From Gammaproteobacteria bacterium (GTDB taxonomy: Bacteria; Pseudomonadota; Gammaproteobacteria; Steroidobacterales; Steroidobacteraceae), in the NCBI GenBank assembly GCA_017577615.1, contig PKRE01000002.1, positions 496,001 through 560,000 on the forward strand: 64,000 bases of DNA. The letters run 5' to 3'. Position 1 is the first letter of the stretch; every line of letters begins with the position of its first letter. Both the position numbers and the translations under genes were made by a program. Below are positions 41,844 to 50,805 of this stretch, one piece after another. The notes below the pieces were generated by a model that worked only from the letters and a program-made list of their open reading frames with translations, was not told where the DNA came from and did not search any database.

Positions 41844-41964
41844 CACACCCCTTCGGCACCGATTCATCTGCTTGCTGACGTGGGGAGCTTGACAATAATC
41901 CCTGACTCCCCTGAGCACAAGCACAGCATCGGAAGAAGCTTTGGCTTGGCTGCAGCAAAGAGGA

Positions 41965-42040
41965 TGGTGGGTCGGGAGGGAATCGAACCCTCGACCAGCG
42001 GATTAAAAGTCCGATGCTCTACCGACTGAGCTACCGACCC
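41965..42040 (-). tRNA. tRNA-Lys (anticodon TTT), CCA encoded
   Basis: Minus strand folds as GGGTCGG acceptor, D arm GCTC-AGTCGGTA-GAGC, anticodon loop CTTTTAA (TTT), variable TGGTC, T arm GAGGG-TTCGATT-CCCTC, acceptor CCGACCC, discriminator A and an encoded CCA. The top pair of the anticodon stem is T-C, where E. coli tRNA-Lys has G-T. It reads AAA/AAG; U34 is a substrate of MnmA. Confidence 0.97.
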
Positions 42041-42178
42041 AGAGTGTGAGTGAGTGGCTGTGATGTCGATGCCGGCTAGAGGAAGCTCGTCCGGCCGGTA
42101 CCAGCGCCAATGGCCTCTGGCTGTAGGGGCGCGCATGATACTAGAAAGCTGCGCCTGTGATCACGGGAAATATCGCTG

Positions 42179-42865
42179 TCAGCGAAAATATCGCGTCGGA
42201 TCAGGCAGCCCGGCGGCACGAAATCCTTCGCTTCGCAACCGGCAGGCATCACACCTCCGACAGGCGCGACCTTCCTCGTCAGCCTGATAACACGACACCG
42301 TGAGCGAATAGTCGACGCCGAGCGCCGTCCCGCGCTGGATGATCTGTGCCTTGGTCAAGTCCATCAGCGGCGTCGCGATCCGAAACGTGATTCGCCCTTC
42401 GACCGCCGCTTTCGTCGCCAGATTGGCAACACGCTCGAACGCAGTGACGAACGCTGGGCGGCAGTCCGGATATCCGGAATAGTCGACCGCATTGACGCCG
42501 ATGAAGATTGTCGGCGCGAGCAGCACTTCCGCCCAGCCGAGCGCAAACGACAGCATCACGGTATTGCGCGCGGGCACGTACGTGACGGGAATGCCCACTT
42601 GCGGCGTTTCCGGCACGGCAATGCTGGGATCCGTGAGGGCCGAGCCGCCGATTCCCCCGAGATCCACTCGTAACGTGCGATGAGCCACGGCACCGAGCGC
42701 CTCAGCGACCCGCGCTGCGGCCTCGAGCTCGGCGCGATGTCGCTGCCCGTAATCGACGCTCAACGCAAAGCATTCGAAACCTTGGTCGCGTGCGATCGCC
42801 AGCGTCGTGGCCGAATCGAGCCCGCCGGAGACAAGCACAACAGCACGTTTTTCGTGATTGCTCAT
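42179..42865 (-). CDS. queC: 7-cyano-7-deazaguanine synthase QueC
   Basis: 228 residues. PP-loop VVLVSGGLDSATTLA; zinc cysteines in SCYQADEEGRACRRCDACRL (C-x-n-C-x2-C-x2-C). GVNAVDYSGYPDCRP is diagnostic. It makes preQ0 from 7-carboxy-7-deazaguanine and ammonia with ATP. The ATG at 42865 follows GGAG by 6 bases, favouring it over the TTG at 42877. It follows queE by 33 bases. Confidence 0.97.
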   Translation of the reverse strand: MSNHEKRAVVLVSGGLDSATTLAIARDQGFECFALSVDYGQRHRAELEAAARVAEALGAVAHRTLRVDLGGIGGSALTDPSIAVPETPQVGIPVTYVPARNTVMLSFALGWAEVLLAPTIFIGVNAVDYSGYPDCRPAFVTAFERVANLATKAAVEGRITFRIATPLMDLTKAQIIQRGTALGVDYSLTVSCYQADEEGRACRRCDACRLRSEGFRAAGLPDPTRYFR

Positions 42866-42898
42866 GATCGACTCCAACGTTCGGCCAAGGCGGCCGGT

Positions 42899-43546
42899 TC
42901 AACGTCCTGGCGTATCGCCCCAGAGATACTTGTGGAGCTGAACCTGAAATCGGACCGGCAGCCGCTCATTGAGAATCCACTCTGCGAGCTCCCGCGCTTC
43001 GAGCTGCCCTGCGCTCGGGCTGAACAGCACGGTGCAACGTTCGTGAAGGCGACGGTCGAGCACGAGCTGACGTGCCCAATCGAAATCCGCACGATCGCAA
43101 ATGACGAACTTGACCTGCTCTTCGGGGCGCAGCACTTCCAAGTTATCGAGACGATTGCGTGCGACCTCGCCGCTGCCCGGTGTTTTGACGTCAACGACAC
43201 GCACGACGCGCGCATCAACCTGCGAGACGTCCATCGCGCCGCTCGTCTCGAGCGAGACGCGGTAACCAGCGTCGCACAGACGCATTAGCAGCTCTGCGCA
43301 CCCCTTCTGTGCGAGCGGCTCACCGCCGGTCACGCACACATGGCCTACCCCGAACGCGGCCACACGCTCCAGCACCTCGTCGACGGCCAGCCATTCGCCA
43401 CCATAGAACGCGTACTGCGTATCGCAGTATTGGCAACGCAGAGGACAACCCGTGAGGCGAACGAACACGGTCGGCCACCCGACCGTATCCGCTTCTCCTT
43501 GAATGGAAAGGAAAATCTCAGTGACCTTGACGCGCGACGTAGACAT
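42899..43546 (-). CDS. queE: 7-carboxy-7-deazaguanine synthase QueE
   Basis: 215 residues. Radical SAM motif GCPLRCQYCDT (C-x3-C-x2-C), with TEIFLSIQGEA at the N-terminus and VTGGEPLAQKGC and LETSGAMD further on. It forms the deazapurine ring of queuosine from carboxytetrahydropterin. ATG at 43546 (MSTSRVKVTEIF) fits the family. Confidence 0.96.
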   Translation of the reverse strand: MSTSRVKVTEIFLSIQGEADTVGWPTVFVRLTGCPLRCQYCDTQYAFYGGEWLAVDEVLERVAAFGVGHVCVTGGEPLAQKGCAELLMRLCDAGYRVSLETSGAMDVSQVDARVVRVVDVKTPGSGEVARNRLDNLEVLRPEEQVKFVICDRADFDWARQLVLDRRLHERCTVLFSPSAGQLEARELAEWILNERLPVRFQVQLHKYLWGDTPGR

Positions 43547-43649
43547 GACTGCCGGATGAAGCTCCGTGCAACGGTGATGAACGTTCGACGACCCCAAGCC
43601 TGCTACGGCCCGGCTCGTCGCACAGCCTCACTACGTCGCCGCTGCAGGC

Positions 43650-44420
43650 TCACCGCCCCTCGCTTTCCATCTTCGTCAAGCGCTGGGCCGCCAGCCTCGC
43701 CGCTGTGGTATCCCCGAAACGAGAAACGACCTGGCTGAGAGCGGCGCGTGCCGCCTCGTAGTTCTTCAGCTCGTAATTGCAATAACCGACCTTGAGCAAT
43801 GCATCAGGCACCTTGCGCGAGTCCGGATACTGATCCAGCACCGTCTGGAAATGCCGCAGCGCTGCCGCGTATTGCCGCGTCACATAGTGCGCCTCACCCA
43901 GCCAGTATTGCGCGTTGTCGGCAAGGGCACTATTGGGGAACACGCGCAAGAACTGCGTGAACGCGTTGATGGCTTCCTGGTACTTGCCATCCTTGAGCAA
44001 GTCGAACGCAGCTTGATAGTTCGCTCGATCGTCGCCTTGCGGGATGGGCAGGCCACCGGCGCTGCCGTGCCCGAGCGACCCGCCCGTGACGGCGCCGCTC
44101 TCGAGCGCCGCCAGTCGTCGATCCACATCGCCGTACATCTGCCGCTGCTGATCTTGGACCTGATCGAGCGAGTGCTGCAGTTCGTCGAGCTGTCCGCGAA
44201 GCGTTCGCACCTCGGCGTTAGCGGCGTCGATACGCTGCGACAGATCGAGCAGGCTTTGGTTGGCCAGCACACGTTCGATACGCAGCAGTCGGCTATCGAG
44301 CTCGGTCAGCTTCTGCACGACCGGATCTTCCTCGGGCGGAGTGCTCACGCACCCCGCGAGCAAGATGAGCGCCGCAAGCGGCACGACGGATCGTAGCAAC
44401 AGCGGTGCGTGCGGCTTCAT
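43650..44420 (-). CDS. cpoB: Tol-Pal system coordinator CpoB (YbgF), with lipobox
   Basis: 256 residues. An N-terminal coiled coil (about residues 40-95, e.g. LSQRIDAANAEVRTLRGQL) is followed by TPR repeats (YQAAFDLLKDGKYQEAINAF, LADNAQYWLGEAHYVTRQY, VPDALLKVGYCNYELKNY). It binds TolA and links the Tol machine to peptidoglycan synthesis at division. The signal ends LILLAGC with Cys24, so it looks like a lipoprotein, whereas E. coli CpoB is a soluble periplasmic protein. ATG at 44420 is taken because GGGA precedes it. Confidence 0.93.
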   Translation of the reverse strand: MKPHAPLLLRSVVPLAALILLAGCVSTPPEEDPVVQKLTELDSRLLRIERVLANQSLLDLSQRIDAANAEVRTLRGQLDELQHSLDQVQDQQRQMYGDVDRRLAALESGAVTGGSLGHGSAGGLPIPQGDDRANYQAAFDLLKDGKYQEAINAFTQFLRVFPNSALADNAQYWLGEAHYVTRQYAAALRHFQTVLDQYPDSRKVPDALLKVGYCNYELKNYEAARAALSQVVSRFGDTTAARLAAQRLTKMESEGR

Positions 44421-44435
44421 GGCCGGTCCCATGGA

Positions 44436-44963
44436 TCACCGTGAGTAGACAAACTCGACCCGTCGGTTCTTGGCGTACGCAGACTCGTCACTGCCCAGGA
44501 CCGCCGGACGCTCCTCGCCGTAGCTCACGGTCGTGATCTGCGCCTCCGTCACGCCCTGCAGCATGAGCGCGCGGCGGACGGCTTGGGCACGCCGCTCGCC
44601 GAGACCGATGTTGTATTCGCGCGAGCCGCGCTCGTCGGTGTGCCCTTCCAAGCGCACACGTCGATTGGGGTTGCCGTTCAGATATTTGGCATGCGCGGCG
44701 ATGATCGGCACATACTCCGGCTTGATCTCCGCGCGGTCGTAATCGAAGTAGATGATCGTGCCCACACGGCGCGCTTCCTCGAGCGCCGCTTCCTCGGCGC
44801 TCAATGCGCTACCCGAAACATCACCGCTGTCCAGGGAGGTACCGGTTTCGGCGCCTGTCGGCCCTTCTTGCGTCTGCCCTTCTGCGATCGTCGTCGGCTT
44901 CTTCGGACATCCAGCCAACGCGAGGCCGCTCACTACGATCAGCAACAGCTGCGTTATGCGCAT
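44436..44963 (-). CDS. pal: Peptidoglycan-associated lipoprotein Pal
   Basis: 175 residues. Lipobox LALAGC (Cys19). After a Gly/Ser/Glu-rich linker comes the OmpA-like domain: IYFDYDRAEIKPEYVPII, RVRLEGHTDERGSREYNIGL, GERRAQAVRRALM, YGEERPAVLG, AKNRRVEFVY. It anchors the outer membrane to peptidoglycan. It follows tolB after 155 bases and precedes cpoB. Confidence 0.97.
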   Translation of the reverse strand: MRITQLLLIVVSGLALAGCPKKPTTIAEGQTQEGPTGAETGTSLDSGDVSGSALSAEEAALEEARRVGTIIYFDYDRAEIKPEYVPIIAAHAKYLNGNPNRRVRLEGHTDERGSREYNIGLGERRAQAVRRALMLQGVTEAQITTVSYGEERPAVLGSDESAYAKNRRVEFVYSR

Positions 44964-45118
44964 GCGGTACTCCTAGACGAGATAAAGAATGCAGACGAAA
45001 GGCGCTTCCAGGCGTCGTACCCGGCATCTTGCGCCTGCTGGGCACGCACCTTCCGGTGGACGAAAGCTCCGGGAATTCTGCCACAAGCCCATCGGTGCCA
45101 CCACGACAACCGCTCACC

Positions 45119-46459
45119 TCACTCTGCGCCTGTTCGCGCGGTCCGCGCGGCAGGCTCCGGCGGAAACGGCGACCATGCTGGCTCGCGCACATCGCCGCTG
45201 CTCGCGGTCAACTTCTGCTGGACGCGCCCGTCGATGGACACCGTTGCCAGCACACCGCGACCGCGGTCCTGCGTCGCGTAGATCAGCGTCGCTCCGTTGG
45301 GCGCAAAGCTCGGGCTCTCATCTTGCCGGCCCTGCGTGAGGACGCGCACCGCCTTGGTGGCCAAGTCCACCGTCGCAATCCGGAAATTGCCTCGATCGAG
45401 GTGAACGACCGCGAGCTGTTTACCGTCCGGCGACACGCGCGGCCGCGCGTTATAGCTGCCTTCGAATGTCACACGCCTTGCTCGATTCGGCTGGTCGATG
45501 TCGACCTCGTAGATTTGCGGCCCGCCGGCGCGATCCGACATGAAATATAACTTACGACCGTCCGGCGACCACGCCGGTTCCGTATCGATGCCGGGATCGA
45601 AGCTCATGCGTGTGAGTACTTGAGTGGCCAGATCGAGTATGTAGACATCGACGTCGCCGTCCTTGCGCGACAGCGTCAGCGCCAGCTTCCTGCCGTCGGG
45701 CGACCACGCGGGCGCGCCATTGATGCCGGCCCGAGCCGACACCCGCCGACGCTCGCCCGTGCGCAGCGTCTGGACGTAGATCGCAGACGTCTTGTCCTCG
45801 AAGGACACGTACGCAATGCTCTGCCCATCAGGCGACCACGCCGGAGACATGAGCGGCTCGCTCGAGCTGGCAATGACTTGCTGGTTCTCGCCGTCTGCAT
45901 CCGCCACGATCAACTTGTAACGCTGCTGCGGAGGCGTGCCCTCGACGCTGATGAACGCGATGCGCGTCGAGAACGCGCCGCGTATGCCCGTCAGCTGCTC
46001 GAACACGATGTCGGCCACGCGATGCGCCATTGCACGCAACGAGCCGGTCGACGCAGACAGACGATGTCCGGTGAGGCGCTGCCCGGTGAGCACGTTGTAC
46101 AGCTCGAACTCGGTGGCATACCGGTCCGGCCCGTCGGGCATCAACCGCCCCACCACGATGAAGTCGCTGCGTAGATAACGCCAATCCTGAAAGCGGATCT
46201 GCTCGCCGCGCGTTGGTCGCTCGATCATGTCCTTGCGATCGAGCGGCGCGAAGCGACCGCTTCTTTGTAAGTCCGCCGCCACGATCTCTGCCACATCGAT
46301 CGGCGCCGTGCCTGTGGACTCCCATCCGAACGGGACGATGGCGATCGGGATGGCATCCTCCTGCCCGCGCGTGATCTCGATCACGAGCTGCGCGCGCACG
46401 TCGGTCGCAACGAGCACGAGCAACGCGCAGACCACGGCCCTATAGACGCTCTTGATCAT
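45119..46459 (-). CDS. tolB: Tol-Pal periplasmic beta-propeller TolB
   Basis: 446 residues. Signal peptide ends VATDVRA. The amino-terminal domain includes FGWESTGTAPIDVAEIVAAD. Repeated propeller blades PAWSPDGQSIAYVS, PAWSPDGRKLAL, PAWSPDGRKLYFMSDR and PRVSPDGKQLAVVH are obvious. It transduces between Pal and TolA. AAGGAGA precedes the ATG. Confidence 0.97.
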   Translation of the reverse strand: MIKSVYRAVVCALLVLVATDVRAQLVIEITRGQEDAIPIAIVPFGWESTGTAPIDVAEIVAADLQRSGRFAPLDRKDMIERPTRGEQIRFQDWRYLRSDFIVVGRLMPDGPDRYATEFELYNVLTGQRLTGHRLSASTGSLRAMAHRVADIVFEQLTGIRGAFSTRIAFISVEGTPPQQRYKLIVADADGENQQVIASSSEPLMSPAWSPDGQSIAYVSFEDKTSAIYVQTLRTGERRRVSARAGINGAPAWSPDGRKLALTLSRKDGDVDVYILDLATQVLTRMSFDPGIDTEPAWSPDGRKLYFMSDRAGGPQIYEVDIDQPNRARRVTFEGSYNARPRVSPDGKQLAVVHLDRGNFRIATVDLATKAVRVLTQGRQDESPSFAPNGATLIYATQDRGRGVLATVSIDGRVQQKLTASSGDVREPAWSPFPPEPAARTARTGAE

Positions 46460-46480
46460 TGCAAGCGGTCTCCTTCGGTC

Positions 46481-47371
46481 TCAATCCTCTGCTTTGAACA
46501 CTAGCAGCAACGTTCGTTCGAACAGCCGCGGATCGGAAGGCTGCGGCAGCGGGGAAGCGCTCATCACCGCGGCCTCGATCGACTGGCGCACGGCATTATC
46601 GCCGTTGCATCGGGTCACCTCGGCCGAGATCACCGTGCCGCCGGGGGCTTGAGACACTCGTACTTCGCATTCGAGATCGGGACGGACCGACGGCGGACGC
46701 CGCCAGCGGCGCTCGATGTGTTGCTTGATGAGCGCAACGTACTCGGCCATCGCGGAGCTGCTGCGGGCCCGCATGAGCTCTTCTTCGGCAGCAAGCTGAC
46801 GACGCAGCTCCTCTTCGCGAGCTGCCTGCGCGCGGGCCTCTTCGGCCTCGCGCCGTCGGCGCGCTTCTTCTTCCTGCTTGCGCTTGATTTCTTCGGCGCG
46901 TTTGCGCTCCTCCTCGGCGCGCCGTTGTCTCTCCGCCTCGGCTTCCCGGCGACGTTGCTCTTCTTGACGTGCGCGCAGCTGCGCCTCTTCGGCACGCTTG
47001 CGCTGCTCTTCCTCGAGCCGTCGTTGCAGCTCCATCTGCCGTTCGCGCTCGGCACGCGCACGTGCCTCGCGCTGGATGCGCTCTTCCTCCAAGCGCCGCT
47101 GCTCGGCCAGCTCCTTCTCCCGCTGCGCCGCCAGCTCCTTTTCCCGCTCTGCACGCAGACGTTCCTGCTCGCGTGCTCGCTCGCGCTCGCGATCGCGCCG
47201 AGCGCTTGCAAGCGCCGATTCGTCCACCACGACAGCCTCGATCGCAAGCTGCGGCGTCGGCGCGTTACGCGAGAATTGAAACAAGGTCAACGCAAACACG
47301 CCTGCAAACAGGACGTGCAATAGCAACGCCCCGAGCAGATAGACCCAGTGCTGACGCAGGAACTCGCGCAT
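46481..47371 (-). CDS. tolA: Tol-Pal inner-membrane linker TolA
   Basis: 296 residues. One membrane helix (YLLGALLLHVLFAGVFALTL), then a long Glu/Arg/Ala coiled coil from about 60 to 200 (EEEARRRREAEEARAQAARE), then a small C-terminal domain with YVALIKQHIERRWRRPPSV and one disulfide pair (Cys in LECEV and TRCNG). It spans the periplasm to reach Pal/TolB. Confidence 0.96.
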   Translation of the reverse strand: MREFLRQHWVYLLGALLLHVLFAGVFALTLFQFSRNAPTPQLAIEAVVVDESALASARRDRERERAREQERLRAEREKELAAQREKELAEQRRLEEERIQREARARAERERQMELQRRLEEEQRKRAEEAQLRARQEEQRRREAEAERQRRAEEERKRAEEIKRKQEEEARRRREAEEARAQAAREEELRRQLAAEEELMRARSSSAMAEYVALIKQHIERRWRRPPSVRPDLECEVRVSQAPGGTVISAEVTRCNGDNAVRQSIEAAVMSASPLPQPSDPRLFERTLLLVFKAED

Positions 47372-47375
47372 CGGC

Positions 47376-47831
47376 TCAGCGACGCCCTCGTCGCGCGCTG
47401 TTATCTCGCGGGTCGGTCACGAATCCGACCTTGGCGGCGCCGGACTCCTGCAACAGCGACATCCCTTCGACGACGCTGCCGTACGGCACGTTGCGGTCGG
47501 CTTTGACGAGCACCGGCGTGTTCGGCTCACGCCTCAACACCGCCGAGACACGCTCGACCACGGTATCCGCGTCGATCGGCGCATCCTCGTCGCCACCAAT
47601 GTTGAGGTAGAAGCGTCCTTGCGCATCGACGCTCAGCACAAGCGGCTGATGCTCCCTCAAGTCCTCGGGCAGGGGCTCTGCTCCGGCCTTCGGCAGGTCC
47701 ACCTTGATGCCTTGCGTCAGCAGCGGAGCGGTCACCATGAAAATGATGAGCAGCACGAGCATCACGTCGATGTAGGGCACGACGTTGATCTCGGCCATCA
47801 GCCGGCGACGACGATTCAGAGTTGGAATCAT
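47376..47831 (-). CDS. tolR: Tol-Pal proton channel subunit TolR
   Basis: 151 residues. RRRRLMAEINVVPYIDVMLVLL places the proton-carrying aspartate in the membrane helix (VVPYIDVMLVLLIIFMVTAP, Asp near 22). It is homologous to ExbD. Its ATG overlaps the tolQ stop (ATGA). Confidence 0.96.
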   Translation of the reverse strand: MIPTLNRRRRLMAEINVVPYIDVMLVLLIIFMVTAPLLTQGIKVDLPKAGAEPLPEDLREHQPLVLSVDAQGRFYLNIGGDEDAPIDADTVVERVSAVLRREPNTPVLVKADRNVPYGSVVEGMSLLQESGAAKVGFVTDPRDNSARRGRR

Positions 47832-48541
47832 GCGCGTGCCTCAACTGCAGCTTGTCCGTGGCCGGAACGCGGCGTCGTGGCATGACGCTGCAGGATCGAC
47901 GAAAGCTCCTCCGCGAAGGCGTCGTAGCGCAGCTCCATGCGGCTCACTTGATCGGCATACCGGTTGTAGGCAATCACTGCCGGGATGGCCGCGAACAGTC
48001 CCATCGCTGTGGCAATGAGCGCCTCGGCAATGCCCGGTGCGACCATCGCAAGGGTGGCCTGCTGGACATTGCCGAGCCCGTGGAAGGCGTTCATGATGCC
48101 CCACACCGTACCGAAAAGCCCGACGTAGGGACTGGTCGAGCCGATTGTGGCAAGCATGGACAGACTGTGCTCGAGACGATCGCTCTCTCGCAAGAGCGCC
48201 ACGCGCATCGCACGGCGGGAGCCTTCGATCACCTCCCCAGGGCTCACGGCGTGCTGGCGCATGCGCGTGAACTCGCGAAAACCCTGCTCGAAGATAGCCT
48301 CCATTCCCTTCGTGACGCGGCGACTCTGATCGATGGCGCGAAACATCGCGGTCAGATCGCCACCAGACCAGAACAATTCCTCGAAGCGGTCCGCCTCCTG
48401 CCGCGCGCGCCGCAGCTCGGCGCGTTTGCGCAGCATGATCGCCCACGACACGATCGACGCGAGCAACAGCAGCAACATCACGATCTGTACGATGACGCTG
48501 GCCTGGAGCACAAGCTCCAGCGGATTCAAGTTGTTGGTCAT
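47828..48541 (-). CDS. tolQ: Tol-Pal proton channel subunit TolQ
   Basis: 237 residues, three membrane helices: ASVIVQIVMLLLLLASIVSW, then YVGLFGTVWGIMNAFHGLG (conserved threonine) and GLFAAIPAVIAYN. It is homologous to ExbB/MotA. The ATG overlaps the ybgC stop. Confidence 0.96.
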   Translation of the reverse strand: MTNNLNPLELVLQASVIVQIVMLLLLLASIVSWAIMLRKRAELRRARQEADRFEELFWSGGDLTAMFRAIDQSRRVTKGMEAIFEQGFREFTRMRQHAVSPGEVIEGSRRAMRVALLRESDRLEHSLSMLATIGSTSPYVGLFGTVWGIMNAFHGLGNVQQATLAMVAPGIAEALIATAMGLFAAIPAVIAYNRYADQVSRMELRYDAFAEELSSILQRHATTPRSGHGQAAVEARA

Positions 48542-48945
48542 TCAAGACTCTCCTGCAGCAATCCAGCCGGTAGCGGTCGCGGCCGATAGCTCTCGGCATC
48601 CAGACACGCCACGCGCACGCGCCCGCTCAAGAGCAACTCGTCTCCCACGCCGCCTCTGAAGATTTCCTGCTTGAACGTGAGACTGGCCCGAGCTGCTTCC
48701 GCAACCTCGCAGGTGACATGCACCAAGTCTCCATAACGCGCCGGCCGACGAAAACGCGCCTCCACATCGACGACAACGAACATCCGATTGTGTTCCTTGC
48801 GCAGCGGCTCCTGCTCGATACCACGCGCACGCAGCCACTCGGTACGCGCCCGCTCCATGAACTTGAAATAGTTGGCGTAATAGACAATCCCACCGGCGTC
48901 GGTGTCTTCCCAATAGATGCGTACTGGCAGAGAAAAGAGACTCAT
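48538..48945 (-). CDS. ybgC: Acyl-CoA thioesterase YbgC (Tol-Pal operon)
   Basis: 135 residues, hot-dog fold of the 4-hydroxybenzoyl-CoA thioesterase family. YWEDTDAGGIVYYANYFKFM carries the catalytic aspartate and the family signature. It hydrolyses short acyl-CoAs and is the first gene of ybgC-tolQRAB-pal-cpoB. Confidence 0.95.
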   Translation of the reverse strand: MSLFSLPVRIYWEDTDAGGIVYYANYFKFMERARTEWLRARGIEQEPLRKEHNRMFVVVDVEARFRRPARYGDLVHVTCEVAEAARASLTFKQEIFRGGVGDELLLSGRVRVACLDAESYRPRPLPAGLLQESLE

Positions 48946-48994
48946 CGCTTGACAGCTGATCGCTGGGGCTGGGATCGACCGGACGGTAGCGAGG

Positions 48995-50029
48995 TCATGT
49001 TTCGAACATGTCTCCCGTTCCCTTCCTGTCGGGCACTTTCAAGCCAAAATGCTGGTAGGCGTTTCGCGTCACGACGCGTCCGCGCGCAGTACGCATCATG
49101 AAGCCTTGTTGGATCAAGAACGGCTCGATGACATCTTCGATCGTGCCACGCTCCTCGCCCAATGCAGCAGCCAGACTTTCTACGCCGACCGGCCCTCCGT
49201 CGAATTTCTCGATGATCGTCAGCAGAAGCTTGCGATCCATCACATCAAAGCCGCACGGGTCCACATCCAGCAGATCGAGCGCCGCCTCGGCGATCTCATC
49301 GGTGATCCGGCCGCTTCCCTTCACCTCGGCATAATCACGCACGCGCCGGAGCAGGCGATTCGCGATGCGGGGCGTGCCACGCGAGCGCTGCGCGATGCGT
49401 GCGATGCCGCCTGGATCGGTCTCAACGCCCAAGATGGCAGCCGAGCGCGCCACGATACGCTCGAGCTCCTGTTGATCGTAGAACTCGAGCCGCTGCACGA
49501 TCCCGAAACGATCCCGCAAGGGTGACGTGAGCAATCCGGCGCGCGTCGTGGCCCCCACGAGCGTGAAGGGCGGCAGGTCCAACTTGATCGAGCGCGCACC
49601 CGGCCCCTCGCCAATCATGATGTCCAGCTGGAAATCCTCCATTGCAGGATAAAGGATCTCCTCCACGGCTGGGCTCAGGCGATGGATCTCATCGACGAAA
49701 AGCACATCGTTTGGCTGCAGATTCGTGAGCAAGGCGGCCAGATCGCCAGCGCGCTCGATGACCGGCCCGGAGGTCTGCTTGATGTTGACGTTGAGCTCGT
49801 TTGCGATGATGTTCGCCAAGGTCGTCTTGCCGAGCCCCGGCGGCCCGAAGATCAGAACGTGATCGAGCGCTTCCCCGCGATTGCGCGCCGCCTCGATGAA
49901 GATTTCCAGCTGCGCCTTGACGGCAGTTTGACCGACGTAGTCGCAGAGCCGCTTCGGACGCACCGCCCGATCGAATGCCTCCTCGTCGTTTTGCGCTTTG
50001 GCCGAAACGATGCGGTCGTGTTCGATCAT
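48995..50029 (-). CDS. ruvB: Holliday junction branch-migration helicase RuvB
   Basis: 344 residues. Walker A GPPGLGKTT, Walker B VLFVDEIHRLSP, sensor GATTRAGLLTSPLRDRFG, and the winged helix FLIQQGFMMRTARGRVVT. ATG at 50029 (MIEHDRIVSAK) matches RuvB. No Shine-Dalgarno is present; the upstream bases are a 7-bp-repeat element reaching the start codon. It is the last gene of ruvC-ruvA-ruvB. Confidence 0.97.
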   Translation of the reverse strand: MIEHDRIVSAKAQNDEEAFDRAVRPKRLCDYVGQTAVKAQLEIFIEAARNRGEALDHVLIFGPPGLGKTTLANIIANELNVNIKQTSGPVIERAGDLAALLTNLQPNDVLFVDEIHRLSPAVEEILYPAMEDFQLDIMIGEGPGARSIKLDLPPFTLVGATTRAGLLTSPLRDRFGIVQRLEFYDQQELERIVARSAAILGVETDPGGIARIAQRSRGTPRIANRLLRRVRDYAEVKGSGRITDEIAEAALDLLDVDPCGFDVMDRKLLLTIIEKFDGGPVGVESLAAALGEERGTIEDVIEPFLIQQGFMMRTARGRVVTRNAYQHFGLKVPDRKGTGDMFET

Positions 50030-50061
50030 GGGTAGGCTATGGGCTGTAAGCTGTATGGCGT
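50030..50061. repeat. AGGCTGT-type repeat touching the ruvB start codon
   Basis: GGGTAGG-CTATGGG-CTGTAAG-CTGTATG, 7-bp period, directly upstream of the ruvB ATG. Confidence 0.6.
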
Positions 50062-50140
50062 AATCGAAAGCGTGCAGCGTGTCTTGCGATAGGGCTGCTG
50101 GGCGCTGGCCGGAAACGTGCGCCGCGTATGCGGAGCATTG

Positions 50141-50178
50141 CTCCAGTCTCCAGCCTCCAGTCTCCCGCCTCCAGCCCC
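50141..50178. repeat. CCAGTCT/CCAGCCT-type 7-bp repeat between ruvA and ruvB
   Basis: CTCCAGT-CTCCAGC-CTCCAGT-CTCCCGC-CTCCAGC, five units in 38 bases. It is a different sequence from the AGGCTGT copies, but the same period, and it begins 16 bases from the ruvA stop. Confidence 0.75.
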
Positions 50179-50193
50179 AGCAAAGCACGCGCC

Positions 50194-50805
50194 CTATCTC
50201 GCCGCAGCGGCTTGCAGCGCGCGACGAATGATCTCTTCGGTGGTCGTCGCAGACTCATCGACGCTCTTCAGCAAGCGCACGACTTCCGCGGGTTTGTATC
50301 CAAGCGCGACGAGCGCGCTGAAAGCTTCGCTGTGCGCGCGCTGACCGCCTTGCGCGGGAACGGTCGCTGAGGCGGACGGAAGCGCGCCCGTGAGCTCGCC
50401 GAACGACTTGATCCGGTCACGCATCTCGACCACGAGCCGTTCGCCCGTCTTACGGCCGACGCCGGGAATGCGAACGAGCGCATCCACGTCCTGAGCTTCG
50501 ATGCAGGCGAGGAAACTTTCTACGCTCATACCCGAAAGCAGCGCCAGCGCCAACTTCGGGCCGACGTTCGACACCTTGAGCAACTCGCGAAAGAGCCGTC
50601 GCTCGTGCTCAGTGGCGAAACCGAACAGATTGTGCGCATCTTCGCGCACGACGAGATGTGTGAACAGATGGACCTCGGCCCCGATCGCCGGCAGCCCGTA
50701 GAACGTCGACATCGGCGCCTCGAGCTCGTACCCGACGCCGTTCACGTCGATGACCAGCTGCGGCGGATGTTTGGCGACGAGGCGACCGCGCAAGAAGCCG
50801 ATCAT
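50194..50805 (-). CDS. ruvA: Holliday junction complex subunit RuvA
   Basis: 203 residues. MIGFLRGRLVAKHPPQLVID starts domain I (OB fold); helix-hairpin-helix motifs VGPKLALALLSG and IPGVGRKTGERLVVEM follow; domain III SEAFSALVALGYKPAEVVRLL binds RuvB. The ATG overlaps the ruvC stop (ATGA). Confidence 0.97.
   Translation of the reverse strand: MIGFLRGRLVAKHPPQLVIDVNGVGYELEAPMSTFYGLPAIGAEVHLFTHLVVREDAHNLFGFATEHERRLFRELLKVSNVGPKLALALLSGMSVESFLACIEAQDVDALVRIPGVGRKTGERLVVEMRDRIKSFGELTGALPSASATVPAQGGQRAHSEAFSALVALGYKPAEVVRLLKSVDESATTTEEIIRRALQAAAAR

Noticed and set aside
41864..42136. A 90-codon frame containing GSVAQSVEHRTFNPLVEGSIP
   Set aside because: This is the translation of tRNA-Lys, a common spurious ORF.
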